Origin: Neolewinella persica DSM 23188
GTDB taxonomy: Bacteria; Bacteroidota; Bacteroidia; Chitinophagales; Saprospiraceae
Assembly (NCBI RefSeq): GCF_000373105.1
Contig: NZ_KB890426.1
Location: 62,001-126,000 of the forward strand
DNA: 64,000 bases
Direction: 5' to 3'
Part shown: positions 9,287-17,446 of the stretch, piece by piece
Layout of the letters: each line of letters begins with the position of its first letter
How positions within the stretch are numbered: position 1 is the stretch's first letter
Translations under genes and position numbers: made by a program
The notes under the pieces: model-generated
What the model was told of the DNA's origin: nothing
Databases searched by the model: none
The model's input: only the letters and a program-made list of their open reading frames with translations

Positions 9287-9554
9287 TTCAGTAGCGTAGT
9301 GACCACGAAGTAGTCGAATTTAATTTGCCTCGGGTGTAAGGCCGTAAAACGGACTTTTCCCGGGGACCAATAGATGAGGCATCCATTGCGGCGCTCCGAG
9401 CCGCAAAATGCACCCGCCAACCTACCGCCCCGAGTTTGGCCGAACCGTTGCACTCGGAGTAAAACAAGTTCGATCCCTTCGGGATATTGTAGAAGAAGCT
9501 CTTTCCCAACAACTCAATTGGAAATATCACGTTCTACCTTTAATCCAATCCCGA

Positions 9555-10301
9555 ATGCAGATGCGTGTCATTTCTCCTCCTTTCCGTACTGTTCTCTTTT
9601 TTACCCTCCTCCTTTTAGCTCTTCCTCCCTTCCTCTCCGCCCAAAGCAGCGTAGAAGAGTTCAAACTAGGCGGCACCGCCCGCGTCCTGAACGACGAATG
9701 TATTCGGTTGACCCCCGACGTACAGTTCGCCAGCGGCTCGGCCTGGTACGAAAAGGCGATTGACCTCAGCCGTCCTTTCGAGATAACGGTCTGCCTGGTC
9801 TTTGGTAAAAACGATGAGCTGGGAGCCGACGGTATCGGCTTCATTTTTCACCCAACCATGCGGACGGGCTACCGGGGAGAGGGGATGGGCTTCGCCGGCC
9901 TTTATCCTTCTTTGGGGATCGAATTTGATACCTACCAGAATTATCACCTGGCGGATCCTGCATCCGATCATGTTGCCATCAACATCAACGGTCAGCCACA
10001 TCATTTCGCCAGTGTCGTTGGCCCGGAAGCTGTTCCCAACCTGGAGGACGGAAAGAAGCACCTGCTTTGGATCAACTGGGACCCGTTAGAGAAAAGGCTC
10101 ACCGTTCAACTCGATGGCGAAAACCGAGCCGTCCTCGAGGAGGACATTGTAAAGCAGGTCTTTAACGGAAATCCAACAGTTTTTTGGGGGGTGACCGCCG
10201 CGACCGGACGGAAGACGAACTTCCACGACATCTGCATCAAGAAACTGACCTTCGCAGAGGCGGTGGTGCAGCCTAAGGTGGATTTTGGCGGAAAGAAGTG
10301 A
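9555..10301 (+). CDS. Secreted L-type (legume-like) lectin-domain protein
   Basis: About 248 residues with a signal peptide (FRTVLFFTLLLLALPPFLSAQ) and one concanavalin-like fold. Diagnostic segments are GADGIGFIFHP, GIEFDTYQN with the metal-binding Asp/Asn pattern, HVAININGQ and HLLWINWDPLEKRLTVQLDG. ATG codons at 9555 and 9561 are both plausible starts; sequence upstream is repeat-like and lacks family resemblance. It lies 268 bp behind the PorV-like gene. Such proteins bind glycans, often as the recognition part of gliding or adhesion proteins; here the domain stands alone without an obvious C-terminal sorting signal. Confidence 0.82.
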   Translation: MQMRVISPPFRTVLFFTLLLLALPPFLSAQSSVEEFKLGGTARVLNDECIRLTPDVQFASGSAWYEKAIDLSRPFEITVCLVFGKNDELGADGIGFIFHPTMRTGYRGEGMGFAGLYPSLGIEFDTYQNYHLADPASDHVAININGQPHHFASVVGPEAVPNLEDGKKHLLWINWDPLEKRLTVQLDGENRAVLEEDIVKQVFNGNPTVFWGVTAATGRKTNFHDICIKKLTFAEAVVQPKVDFGGKK

Positions 10302-10441
10302 ATAATTGAATGAGTGAATAACTGCCGCAAGCACCGTTCGCTACCCTGCGGGAGCTCACCCGAGCGAGCAAGCGCAGCGCAGGGAGTGGAAACAGCGGCA
10401 GCCATTCAATTATCCCCCCATTCAATTATTCTCCCATTCCC
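10302..10441. repeat. REP-like palindromic island (ATTGAATGA type)
   Basis: The outer arms are GAATAATTGAATGAGTGAAT on the left and CATTCAATTATCCCCCCATT on the right. The inner core reads CTGCCGCAAGCACC, then GAGCAAGCGCAGCGCAGG, then CAGCGGCAGCC, itself imperfectly palindromic. It fills the gap between two convergent genes, where it could serve both as a terminator. Confidence 0.75.
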
Positions 10442-11041
10442 TCACACCTTAGTCCTGGAGACAATACTCCGCCCCAAAGTAACCTCGTCAGCATACTCGA
10501 GTTCTCCGCCAAAGGATACCCCGCGGGCAATGTTGCTGACCGTTACGTCAATTCCTTCTAGCTGACGATTGATGAAATATATGGTCGTGTCGCCCTCAAT
10601 GGTTGGGCTGATGGCCATGATGATCTCCTGGGTATCCCCATGTTTTGCCCGTTCCACCAGGGTGTCGATGTTGAGGTCTGCCGGGCCTACACCTTCGATT
10701 GGCGCAATGACGCCACCAAGAACGTGGTAAAGCCCACGGTACTGCTGGGTATCTTCGATGGCCATGACGTCTCGGATGGATTCAACGACACAAATCAGGG
10801 ATTGGTCTCGCCGGGCATCTCGGCAAATGGAGCAAATGTGCTGATCAGACAGGTTCCCACACTGCGTACAGTGCTGAATGTTCTCCCGCATCGAGGAAAT
10901 GGCCCGGGCAAAATGTACACTGTCTTCCGTCGGGCGCTGCACCAGGTGCAAGACCAGACGCAGAGCTGTTTTCTTTCCAATTCCAGGTAGGGAGGCGAAA
11001 GCGTTAACGGCTTCTTCGATTAGTTTGGAGGAGAATTGCAT
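10442..11041 (-). CDS. recR: Recombination mediator RecR
   Basis: RecR acts with RecO (and RecF) to load RecA on gapped DNA. The 199-residue protein has the helix-hairpin-helix LPGIGKKTALRL near residue 18, a zinc finger formed by CTQC and CSIC near residues 58-72, and a Toprim domain starting at CVVESIRDVMAIE and ending near GGELEYADEVTLG. Length and motif spacing match the family. Start ATG at 11041. A copy of the dispersed TTTGCACC element lies 73 bp upstream in the same orientation and could supply its promoter. Confidence 0.97.
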   Translation of the reverse strand: MQFSSKLIEEAVNAFASLPGIGKKTALRLVLHLVQRPTEDSVHFARAISSMRENIQHCTQCGNLSDQHICSICRDARRDQSLICVVESIRDVMAIEDTQQYRGLYHVLGGVIAPIEGVGPADLNIDTLVERAKHGDTQEIIMAISPTIEGDTTIYFINRQLEGIDVTVSNIARGVSFGGELEYADEVTLGRSIVSRTKV

Positions 11042-11114
11042 GGAGAGTCTCGTTATCGAGGTTTCGGGTTGTCTGGTTGCCCGGTAGGATTAAGAACGAT
11101 TGAACTTAGAAAAG

Positions 11115-11131
11115 GGCGCGGCCGCAGGTGC
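11115..11131 (-). repeat. Dispersed TTTGCACCTGCG-type element, copy 2
   Basis: On the minus strand CTTTGCACCTGCGGCCGCGC faces recR. It is identical over 22 bp to the copies near truB and at 24.3 kb. Confidence 0.8.
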
Positions 11132-11223
11132 AAAGAAAGGTAAAAGAGCAGTGTCCGTAGGGACAGACAAAGCGTAATTTTCAACCAAACCTCAAAATAA
11201 GCAACAATCCACCCCCCTTTCTG

Positions 11224-11255
11224 TTTGTTATACCCACATAAAAGTGGCAAATTTG
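11224..11255 (+). promoter_or_regulatory. Bacteroidota-type promoter of the E2 gene
   Basis: TTTG at 11224-11227 and CAAATTTG at 11248-11255 are separated by 20 bp, close to the TTTG-N19/20-TAnnTTTG consensus (first T replaced by C). The E2 start codon is 58 bp downstream. Confidence 0.55.
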
Positions 11256-11313
11256 CCCCTTCAATACAAACTAAGGATACTGCGGTAAACGCCGCCCACC
11301 CAAAAGATATATC

Positions 11314-12636
11314 ATGGCCGAGATTATTCGCATGCCGCGCATGAGCGACACAATGGAAGAAGGAAACATTGTTGACTGGTTGGTCGCCGAAGGCGACGAA
11401 GTAGAAGCCGGCCAAACCCTGGCCGAAGTGGAAACTGATAAAGCCACGATGGAACTCGATTCTTACTTCGATGGTGTCCTGCTGCACATTGCCGTGAAAA
11501 ACGGTGCAGTACCGATCGACGGGATCATCGCCGTAATCGGTGAGGAAGGCGAAGACTGGAAGGCCGCCATCGCCGCGGCCGGAGACGGTGCCAGTGCTCC
11601 GGCACCTGAAAAAGAAGAAGAAACTGCCGCTCCCGAAAAAGAAGAAACTGCTGCCCCGGCCGCTGCAGCTGCACCCGCGCCTGCCGCAACAGCTCCTGCT
11701 TCTACGGATTCCGATGAACGCGTAAAGGCAAGCCCCCTAGCCAAAGCGATGGCCAAAGAGGCCGGCATCGATGTTTCCACCCTTACCGGTACCGGCGAAG
11801 GCGGACGTATCGTCAAGGCCGACATTGAAAAAGCGAAGTCTGCCCCTGCTCCTGCTCCGGCAGCTGCCCCTGCACCTGCGTCCGCGCCTGCTGCTGCTCC
11901 CGCTGCCGCGCCTGCTCCACCTAATGTACCCGCTTTTGCTTTCGGAGCAAGCGGAGAGAATTATGTCGATACTCCCGTCAGCCAAATGCGTAAGGCGGTT
12001 TCTCGTCTGGTATCCAACTCTAAATTCACGGCCCCTCATTTCTACGTTACGGTCGAGATTGCAATGGATAAAATCTGGGAATTCCGTAAGCGGATCAATG
12101 AAGTAGCTCCGGTGAAGATCAGTTTCAACGACCTGGTCGTTAAAGCCTGCGCTGTGAACCTGCTGAAGCACCCGGTAATGAATTCCAGCTGGCAAGGTGA
12201 TTTCATCCGGGAGAACGGCGAAGTTCATATCTCCTGCGCTGTGGCCATTCCCGACGGATTGATGATGCCGGTGGTGCGTCACGCCAATATGAAATCGCTC
12301 AGTCAGATCAACCTCGACGTGAAAGATTTGGTCGGTAAGGCAATGGCCCGCAAACTTGGTAATGAGGAGATGACGGGAAGTACTTTCTCCATCTCTAACC
12401 TGGGAATGTTTGGCATTGAAGAATTTACCGCTATTCTCAACCCACCAAACGCTGCCATTCTGGCCGTTGGCGGTATCCAGGATAAAGCCGTTGTCCGCGA
12501 CGGACAAGTAGTCCCCGGAAAAGTGATGAAGGTTACCGTTAGCTGCGACCACCGCGTGGTCGATGGCGCTTCCGCCGCTGCCTTCCTCAACGACGTAAAG
12601 GCCTGCCTCGAAGATCCGATTCGTCTGATGGTCTGA
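11314..12636 (+). CDS. pdhC: Dihydrolipoamide acetyltransferase, E2 of pyruvate dehydrogenase complex
   Basis: This E2 subunit transfers acetyl groups from lipoate to CoA. Domain order: one lipoyl domain (residues 1-80, lipoylated Lys in VETDKATMEL), an Ala/Pro/Glu-rich linker, a peripheral subunit-binding domain (KASPLAKAMAKEAGID to GRIVKADIEKA, about 137-172), a second Ala/Pro linker, and the catalytic domain (about 215-440) with VSCDHRVVDGASAAAF carrying the His-Asp pair. Bacteroidota pyruvate E2s share this layout. E1 and E3 genes are not in the window. The second linker contains an exact in-frame copy of the dispersed element found between genes. A clean terminator follows the stop. Confidence 0.92.
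   Translation: MAEIIRMPRMSDTMEEGNIVDWLVAEGDEVEAGQTLAEVETDKATMELDSYFDGVLLHIAVKNGAVPIDGIIAVIGEEGEDWKAAIAAAGDGASAPAPEKEEETAAPEKEETAAPAAAAAPAPAATAPASTDSDERVKASPLAKAMAKEAGIDVSTLTGTGEGGRIVKADIEKAKSAPAPAPAAAPAPASAPAAAPAAAPAPPNVPAFAFGASGENYVDTPVSQMRKAVSRLVSNSKFTAPHFYVTVEIAMDKIWEFRKRINEVAPVKISFNDLVVKACAVNLLKHPVMNSSWQGDFIRENGEVHISCAVAIPDGLMMPVVRHANMKSLSQINLDVKDLVGKAMARKLGNEEMTGSTFSISNLGMFGIEEFTAILNPPNAAILAVGGIQDKAVVRDGQVVPGKVMKVTVSCDHRVVDGASAAAFLNDVKACLEDPIRLMV
11872..11888 (+). repeat. Dispersed element copy inside the E2 linker
   Basis: GCACCTGCGTCCGCGCC lies in frame, encoding A-P-A-S-A-P. Nineteen bases match the intergenic copy at 20830. Because Ala/Pro codons naturally resemble the motif, chance convergence cannot be excluded for this copy alone. 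Confidence 0.55.
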
Positions 12637-12661
12637 CCCATTTGAACGCTTGGATAAAGAA

Positions 12662-12697
12662 AAGCCGCGTTACTGCTCTATTGCAGTGACGCGGCTT
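12662..12697 (+). terminator. Intrinsic terminator after the E2 gene
   Basis: AAGCCGCGTTACTGC and GCAGTGACGCGGCTT form a 15-bp stem with a single T-G pairing and a six-base loop, followed by CTATTTTA. It lies 25 bp after the stop codon. Confidence 0.85.
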
Positions 12698-12833
12698 CTA
12701 TTTTACGGCGCTTTATCGCGCAGCGATTACACAATAGTTGCCCGGTACGTAGCGCCGGGCAAGGGAACGGGGGTGTTTGCGTTGATTGCCACGGGCAATC
12801 AGCGGCAGGATGAGCTCGTGATTCAGCTAAAGC

Positions 12834-14624
12834 CTATTCCCTTTCTACCAACACCACCCAATCCATCTCTACTTCCGACGGCGGGTTACTCAAATCAACC
12901 ATACCAGATTTAGACTTCCCGGCTTTTCCGGCAAACTGTCCGGTCCGTGGGTTGAACCAGCGAACGGAGTAGTCTCCTGTACCCACTTTAAGTTGGTTAG
13001 CAGTTTTTTCCCCCAGTTTCAGTAGTACCAGGTAGGTATCATTTTCCCTGGCCAGCACCCAATCCTGGTCTCCAGAGGTGAGTTCATTCGCTGGCTTCAT
13101 GCCAGGGAGGGGAACGTTCTCTGTAGCGACAAATTCCAGGAGGTAGCGGCACTGGTCCCAAAAGAGGTCCCGGCTCCGCCAGTCTTCACAGGTCAGGTCG
13201 GAGTGCGCGTGCTTGTAGCCGAAGTACCATTCGGTGCCCCAGGCACCGGCCATGAGACTGCCCCACAGCGCATTTTGACGAGCCATGTCATGTTTGGCAT
13301 CGTCCTCGTCGGGTAAAAGGCTGTGTTGTGCGTCTCCTGGTTCGTCTACTGCTACCGCCCACTGGTTGAACTGGTTTCCTGAGAGGTCCACCCAACGCCG
13401 GGTCGCGGGGTACACTTCCCGGAAATCCGGCTTACTGGTCTGCAGGGAGATGCCGGTGTATTTGCTGTCGGGGCCTAGTAAGTCGTAGTACTGCTGTCCG
13501 TTATGGATCACTACATGATGGCGGTAAGGATCGTTTTCGAAGAAATAACGAGCCATGTCGAGTCGCTGCTTTGTCGTTTGGTAGGGCTTCTTCCAGTTTT
13601 TACCCCATTTACCGTTCTCTTCTCCCATATTCCAGTTCAGGGCAAGGTGATGGCCGAAGCGGGCGATCAGTTCCCGATAATAGAGCTTACGCTGTATGCC
13701 CAGATCTCCGCCGTCCAGCAGCACCTGATTCTCTACCTCACCGGTCTTGAAGTGCAGAAACATGCCCATGTGGTCACCGTGTTCAAAGACAACTTCCCAT
13801 TGGTCCATTTTTGAAACGTCGATGCGTTCAAAGTTGTCGTAGATTACGTAAGGGAATACGTTTTGGTCGTCGCCGATGATGTTTAGGGTAAGGAAGCTGA
13901 AAGCATTGAGTCCCTCGCTGGCCAGATAGTTGATGGCACCAATCAGGGCTTTGCCTTTGCCATCTTTCCAGGTTGGGTCCCCGGCTTTCCAGTCTTTTAG
14001 GTGGGGCTCCCAGGTTTTAACCATGTTGTCTTTGTGGCCGTCCTGGTGGAACGTGCCATCGAAGTCGGCGTAGGAAAGTAGGTTTTCTGGTGCGTCGGTA
14101 CCGTTTTTGTAGAAGAATTCTCCGGTTTCGGCCCAGACCGGGTACTGCCGGTTGTGAAACAATAGCCGGCCTTTGCTTCTGAGGTCCCGGCCGGTTTTGT
14201 TACTGGCAGAAACCTGGAATTTGCCAGAAAGCCCATCCACCTTCGAAACAGCTTCTCCTTCCCGGGGGTTGTCGGCCAGCGCGACGTTAGCTCCCTCGCG
14301 AAAACTGATGCTGTAAGACCATTCGCCAGTGAAATCAGGAGAAAGGTGGGCCTTCCATTTGTTACCGCCAGTCGCACTGGTATTCCCTGCGTTTCCATCC
14401 GCAGCGTAGTATCCGGGGACTAAGTAGGAGACGGAGTCGTGACGGAAGGTTACGTCCATACGGTAATGAAGGAACGGATTGTGGTCGTGTTGTTCGTCCG
14501 TTTCAGGGCCATCGACGGTCACGGTGATTTTGTGCCATTTCTTTTGTTCTCCGCTAACGGCCACTTGAGCCGAAACAGAAAAAGAAATAAACAGAACCAA
14601 TAATATGGAGAGAATATGGTGCAT
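12834..14624 (-). CDS. Secreted DUF5060-containing glycoside-hydrolase-like protein
   Basis: 596 residues with a signal peptide (LSILLVLFISFSVSAQ). An N-terminal DUF5060 beta-sandwich covers roughly residues 28-130 (KWHKITVTVDGPE, FTGEWSYSISF). A TIM-barrel-like middle includes VWAETGEFFYKNGTDAPEN, FSFLTLNIIGDDQN, LNWNMGEENG (a plausible catalytic Glu) and WAVAVDEPGDA. A small C-terminal putative collagen-binding-type sandwich has YSVRWFNPRTGQF. The architecture is known from many Bacteroidota secreted glycosidases with poorly defined substrates. The gene converges on the E2 gene and is divergent from the DUF1080 gene, another sugar-active protein. The specific substrate is unknown. Confidence 0.82.
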   Translation of the reverse strand: MHHILSILLVLFISFSVSAQVAVSGEQKKWHKITVTVDGPETDEQHDHNPFLHYRMDVTFRHDSVSYLVPGYYAADGNAGNTSATGGNKWKAHLSPDFTGEWSYSISFREGANVALADNPREGEAVSKVDGLSGKFQVSASNKTGRDLRSKGRLLFHNRQYPVWAETGEFFYKNGTDAPENLLSYADFDGTFHQDGHKDNMVKTWEPHLKDWKAGDPTWKDGKGKALIGAINYLASEGLNAFSFLTLNIIGDDQNVFPYVIYDNFERIDVSKMDQWEVVFEHGDHMGMFLHFKTGEVENQVLLDGGDLGIQRKLYYRELIARFGHHLALNWNMGEENGKWGKNWKKPYQTTKQRLDMARYFFENDPYRHHVVIHNGQQYYDLLGPDSKYTGISLQTSKPDFREVYPATRRWVDLSGNQFNQWAVAVDEPGDAQHSLLPDEDDAKHDMARQNALWGSLMAGAWGTEWYFGYKHAHSDLTCEDWRSRDLFWDQCRYLLEFVATENVPLPGMKPANELTSGDQDWVLARENDTYLVLLKLGEKTANQLKVGTGDYSVRWFNPRTGQFAGKAGKSKSGMVDLSNPPSEVEMDWVVLVERE

Positions 14625-14769
14625 AATAACGGTTTGTAGAATGGGTGATTTTCAAAAAGCAAGATAAATGCTTCCGCTTGGTTAACCGTCGGGTACTGTC
14701 GGTTATAACCATAAGGGGTATTGTTTGGGAGAATAAGCTGCTTATATTTAGCCCCAAACCAATCACATC

Positions 14770-15507
14770 ATGCTAAAGCAAATCTTTACCGCCCTGTTGT
14801 TACTGTGCACAGTGGTCGTTTCTGCCCAAATCACCGATCCTAAAGCCACCGAATTTTACGAACCGGTACCACCTAAGGTCAAAGCGGATCCGGTTGCCGT
14901 ACCACCTCCTTCCGATGCGATTGTCCTGCTGGGCAAAGGCGCAGATACCAAAGAGTGGGTCAGCGTAAATGGGGGCGGTGCAGTTACCTGGACTAAGGAA
15001 GGCGACGCTCTGGTCGTAAATCCCGGATCTGGAGGAATCCAGACCCGCCGTAACTTCGGGGACGTTCAGCTGCACGTAGAATGGCGCAGCCCCAATGAGC
15101 CCGACAAGGAAGGGCAGGGGCGTGGCAACAGTGGCGTGTTTTTCTCCGGCCGCTACGAAGTCCAGGTGCTGGAAAGTAACGGCAGCGATACTTACACGAA
15201 CGGTCAGGCTGCTTCCATCTACAAGGAGTCTCCACCGCTGGTCAACGCTACTTCCGTGATGGGAGACTGGAACAGCTACGACATCATTTTCTCCGCCCCG
15301 GTCTTTGATAAGAACGGCATGGTCGTTCGCCCAGCCTACGTGACGGTACTTCATAACGGCGTACTGGTGCAAAACCACTGGGAAATCAAAGGCACGACCG
15401 CCTACATCGGTCTGCATAAGTACACCGCCCACGAGAATGGCAGCATCATGTTGCAGGACCACTCTAATAAGGTAGCTTACCGGAATATTTGGGTGCGGGA
15501 ATTGTAG
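14770..15507 (+). CDS. DUF1080 (3-keto-disaccharide hydrolase-like) secreted protein
   Basis: 245 residues with a signal peptide ending in VVVSAQ. The single concanavalin-like domain shows the DUF1080 hallmarks: VLLGKGADTKEWVSVNGG, GGIQTRRNFGDVQLHVEWRSP, GRGNSGVFFSGRYEVQVLES and MGDWNSYDIIFSAPVF. DUF1080 proteins include enzymes that cleave 3-keto-glucosides and many unproven members. A TATATTTA box about 20 bp before the ATG may be its promoter. It is followed directly by a minisatellite. Confidence 0.85.
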   Translation: MLKQIFTALLLLCTVVVSAQITDPKATEFYEPVPPKVKADPVAVPPPSDAIVLLGKGADTKEWVSVNGGGAVTWTKEGDALVVNPGSGGIQTRRNFGDVQLHVEWRSPNEPDKEGQGRGNSGVFFSGRYEVQVLESNGSDTYTNGQAASIYKESPPLVNATSVMGDWNSYDIIFSAPVFDKNGMVVRPAYVTVLHNGVLVQNHWEIKGTTAYIGLHKYTAHENGSIMLQDHSNKVAYRNIWVREL

Positions 15508-15785
15508 GGTCGCTACGCTCTGGTTGCAGGAGCGCTACGCTCTGGTTGCAGGGGTTGCAAGGTCGCTACGCTCTGGTTGCAGGGGTTGCAAGGTCGCTAC
15601 GCTCTGGTTGCAGGGGTTGCAGGGTCGCTACGCTCTGGTTGCAGGGGTTGCAGGGTCGCTACGCTCTGGTTGCAGGGGTTGCAGGGGCGCTACGCTCTGG
15701 TTGCAGGGGTTGCAGGGTCGCTTCGCTCTGGTTGCAGGGGTTGCAGGGTCGCTACGCTCACGTTGCAGGAGTTGCAGGGGTGCTC
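15508..15785 (+). repeat. 31-bp minisatellite, about nine units
   Basis: The unit begins GGTCGCTACGCTCTGG and ends TTGCAGGGGTTGCA. Repeat registers at 15564, 15595, 15626, 15657, 15688, 15719 and 15750 are exactly 31 bp apart; the first unit is shorter (22 bp). Since 31 is not a multiple of three and the unit has no stop in any of these frames, long spurious reading frames run through it; none is believed to be a gene. Variation between units is only one or two bases. Confidence 0.95.
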
Positions 15786-15832
15786 CGGAGGAGGGGACTT
15801 GCAACCTGCAACTCCTGCAACGTGAGCGAAGC
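15757..15832. repeat. Inverted repeat closing the minisatellite
   Basis: The last unit (CTCACGTTGCAGGAGTTGCA) is matched about 25 bp later by its reverse complement TGCAACTCCTGCAACGTGAG, giving a long hairpin at the array end, just before the stop of the convergent lipoprotein gene. Confidence 0.85.
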
Positions 15833-15854
15833 GCCCCCCTGCAACCTCTTCTCG

Positions 15855-16295
15855 CTACCGCCGCTCCCGCCAATCCGTGAGTTCAACCGTAGCATAAACC
15901 TTGCCACCAGCCAGGTCCCGCTCTACCGAAACAAAGCGACCGGTAGCATAGCCGTACATGCCCGTTTCCAGCTGGTTCATGAGCTTGGGAGAAGTGGACT
16001 CAGAGCTGACGGTATATTTGATCCCCGAAAGGTCCCCAAAGGTGTATTCTACCGTGGGTTCTCCACCCAGGTAGGCCATTTTACTGTAGGCACCAATGTG
16101 AAATTGCCAGTCTTTTATCTCTTGTCCGATTTCAATAACGGGCTCAATACCGCCATGGTCAGCCATTCGCTTAAATGCCATCTCAGCAGCTACTTGTTCC
16201 GGTGGAATGGTGGCTTCATCAAAGTTATTTCCGGCGCAGGCTGATAAAAGGAAAAAAATAAGAAGGGGGAAAAGGAGTTTAGGAAGGCGTGGCAT
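15855..16295 (-). CDS. Uncharacterised lipoprotein
   Basis: 146 residues starting with a lipoprotein signal (LLFPLLIFFLLSAC, lipobox LSAC). The mature protein is acidic to neutral with beta-strand-like segments (WQFHIGAYSKMAYLGGEP, KVYATVELTDWRERR). I recognise no family. It stands alone between a minisatellite and a divergent methyltransferase gene. The lipoprotein assignment is well supported; function is unknown. Confidence 0.75.
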   Translation of the reverse strand: MPRLPKLLFPLLIFFLLSACAGNNFDEATIPPEQVAAEMAFKRMADHGGIEPVIEIGQEIKDWQFHIGAYSKMAYLGGEPTVEYTFGDLSGIKYTVSSESTSPKLMNQLETGMYGYATGRFVSVERDLAGGKVYATVELTDWRERR

Positions 16296-16410
16296 CTGCG
16301 TTGATTTTATCTCAAGGTAAGGTGTTTACCAATCAGCCTTCCCCTTTTTAGCCTCCCTTTTTCCCTACTTCGTTGCACCCCCTCCTTTCCTCCCTTTATT
16401 CTTTCCGCCT

Positions 16411-16418
16411 TACTTTCG
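16411..16418 (+). promoter_or_regulatory. -7 box immediately before the methyltransferase start
   Basis: TACTTTCG differs from TAnnTTTG at one key base and ends five bases before the ATG at 16424, implying an almost leaderless mRNA. Confidence 0.5.
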
Positions 16419-16423
16419 CGCTT

Positions 16424-17080
16424 ATGGCCAAATACACGATTCGTTGGCGGGTTGCTCAGTACCTGGAACGCCGTTGGTGGCGCCGCTACCTGAAGGGTAA
16501 GTCGCCGGAAGACTACCTGGCCGATAAGCGATCCTATTGGGCTAAAACCCTTGATCAACTCGACTGGGAACCAGTCGCTGGTCGCCGGGTGCTCGATGCC
16601 GGATGTGGCCCTGCGGGCGTATTTATTTTGGTGCATGAACTTGAAAAGGTGACCGCGCTCGACCCTCTGCTCCATAGTTACGAAAAGGACCTGAGCGTTT
16701 TCAAACAGGTCGATTATCCGGGCGTACAATTTTGGCAGCAACCACTAGAAAGGGGTTTGCCAGAAGAAGAAACTTTTGATGCCATCTACTGCTTCAATGC
16801 GATCAATCATGTCGATGATTGGGGCAAAGCGTTGGATGCCCTCACCGCCCATGCCCATCCGGGAACCCGGATGGTGCTCACCAGTGATGTCCATCGCCAC
16901 CAGTTTTTATTGCCCATTTTTCGGGCATTGCCAGGGGATGCCCTGCATCCTCAGCAGCACGGGCCGGAGGCTTATCGTGCCGCACTCAAGGCCCGGGGGT
17001 GGCGGGTCGAGTGGGAAGAAGTATTGCGGCGGGAGGCCATTTTTGATTACACTGCCTGGGTGGCGGTACTGGAAGACTAG
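16424..17080 (+). CDS. Class I SAM-dependent methyltransferase
   Basis: About 218 residues. Motif I is RRVLDAGCGPAGVF around residues 52-65, the acidic motif II end is EKVTALDPLL, and motif IV is FDAIYCFNAINHVDDW. The basic N-terminus (WRVAQYLERRWWRRYLKGK) could contact a membrane or nucleic acid. The start chosen is the ATG at 16424, just behind a promoter-like TACTTTCG; an earlier in-frame codon at 16373 would precede that box. Substrate unknown; neighbours give no clue. Confidence 0.82.
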   Translation: MAKYTIRWRVAQYLERRWWRRYLKGKSPEDYLADKRSYWAKTLDQLDWEPVAGRRVLDAGCGPAGVFILVHELEKVTALDPLLHSYEKDLSVFKQVDYPGVQFWQQPLERGLPEEETFDAIYCFNAINHVDDWGKALDALTAHAHPGTRMVLTSDVHRHQFLLPIFRALPGDALHPQQHGPEAYRAALKARGWRVEWEEVLRREAIFDYTAWVAVLED

Positions 17081-17151
17081 GTAGCGTGAGCTAAAACGGG
17101 GAAGGGCTTCTGAACGCTGATATGAGTTTCCTGCTTCTTGTTCCTAATAAG

Positions 17152-17170
17152 ACGGGGCCGCAGGAGCAAG
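17152..17170 (-). repeat. Dispersed element, degenerate copy
   Basis: ACGGGGCCGCAGGAGCAAG matches the minus-strand consensus GGCGCGGCCGCAGGTGCAAA at about 15 of 19 positions. No gene starts immediately downstream on the minus strand. Confidence 0.5.
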
Positions 17171-17317
17171 GTGTTGGGATATGAAAGCAGGGGAGGGGCG
17201 TCCGTCGACTCCAAAGTGTTTGTGGTGACTAAGCTGGGTACACGTCAGCTGCTGCGCGAAATCCTCTCCGACGATGAAAGACGGTTGGTCCGGTTTTTTT
17301 TGCAAAATAGAATAATT

Positions 17318-17341
17318 AAAAGTTAGACTAGTCTAACTTTT
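17318..17341. promoter_or_regulatory. Perfect 24-bp palindrome, probable operator of the TonB receptor
   Basis: The centre reads GTTAGACTAGTCTAAC and pairing extends through flanking A4 and T4, so the whole 24 bp is self-complementary. It lies 14 bp upstream of a TATATTTG box, where a bound repressor would block RNA polymerase. The TTAG/CTAA spacing resembles operators of the DtxR/IdeR/MntR metalloregulators (inference). Confidence 0.75.
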
Positions 17342-17355
17342 GTTGTCGAGTGTGC

Positions 17356-17363
17356 TATATTTG
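17356..17363 (+). promoter_or_regulatory. -7 promoter box of the TonB receptor gene
   Basis: TATATTTG is an exact TAnnTTTG match, 83 bp before the preferred start. A convincing -33 TTTG at consensus spacing is not seen; the palindrome occupies that place. Confidence 0.6.
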
Positions 17364-17382
17364 CTCCTCCAGACAAGTCACT

Positions 17383-17399
17383 GCTCCTGCGTCCGCGCC
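17383..17399 (+). repeat. Dispersed element copy in the TonB receptor leader
   Basis: GCTCCTGCGTCCGCGCC differs from the plus-strand consensus by one base and lies between the TATATTTG box and the start codon, thus in the 5' leader. Confidence 0.7.
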
Positions 17400-17446
17400 A
17401 GAAAATGGTGATGAGATATGGAGTCTACCACGGATCAAAGCACCGC

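Noticed and set aside
11737-12552. Long minus-strand frame opposite the E2 gene
   Set aside because: Antisense of a well-conserved catalytic domain; no family resemblance.
15511-15785. CRISPR array
   Set aside because: The period is constant and the whole unit repeats; there are no unique spacers and no cas genes.
15489-16244. Long plus-strand reading frames (up to 250 codons) through the 31-bp repeat and the opposite strand of the lipoprotein gene
   Set aside because: They arise because the 31-bp unit lacks stops in three frames; the translated repeats are low complexity and the rest overlaps a recognisable lipoprotein gene on the other strand.
17138-17326. A 62-codon plus-strand frame upstream of the TonB receptor
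   Set aside because: It overlaps a dispersed-element copy and runs into the palindrome; composition and sequence show no family trait.
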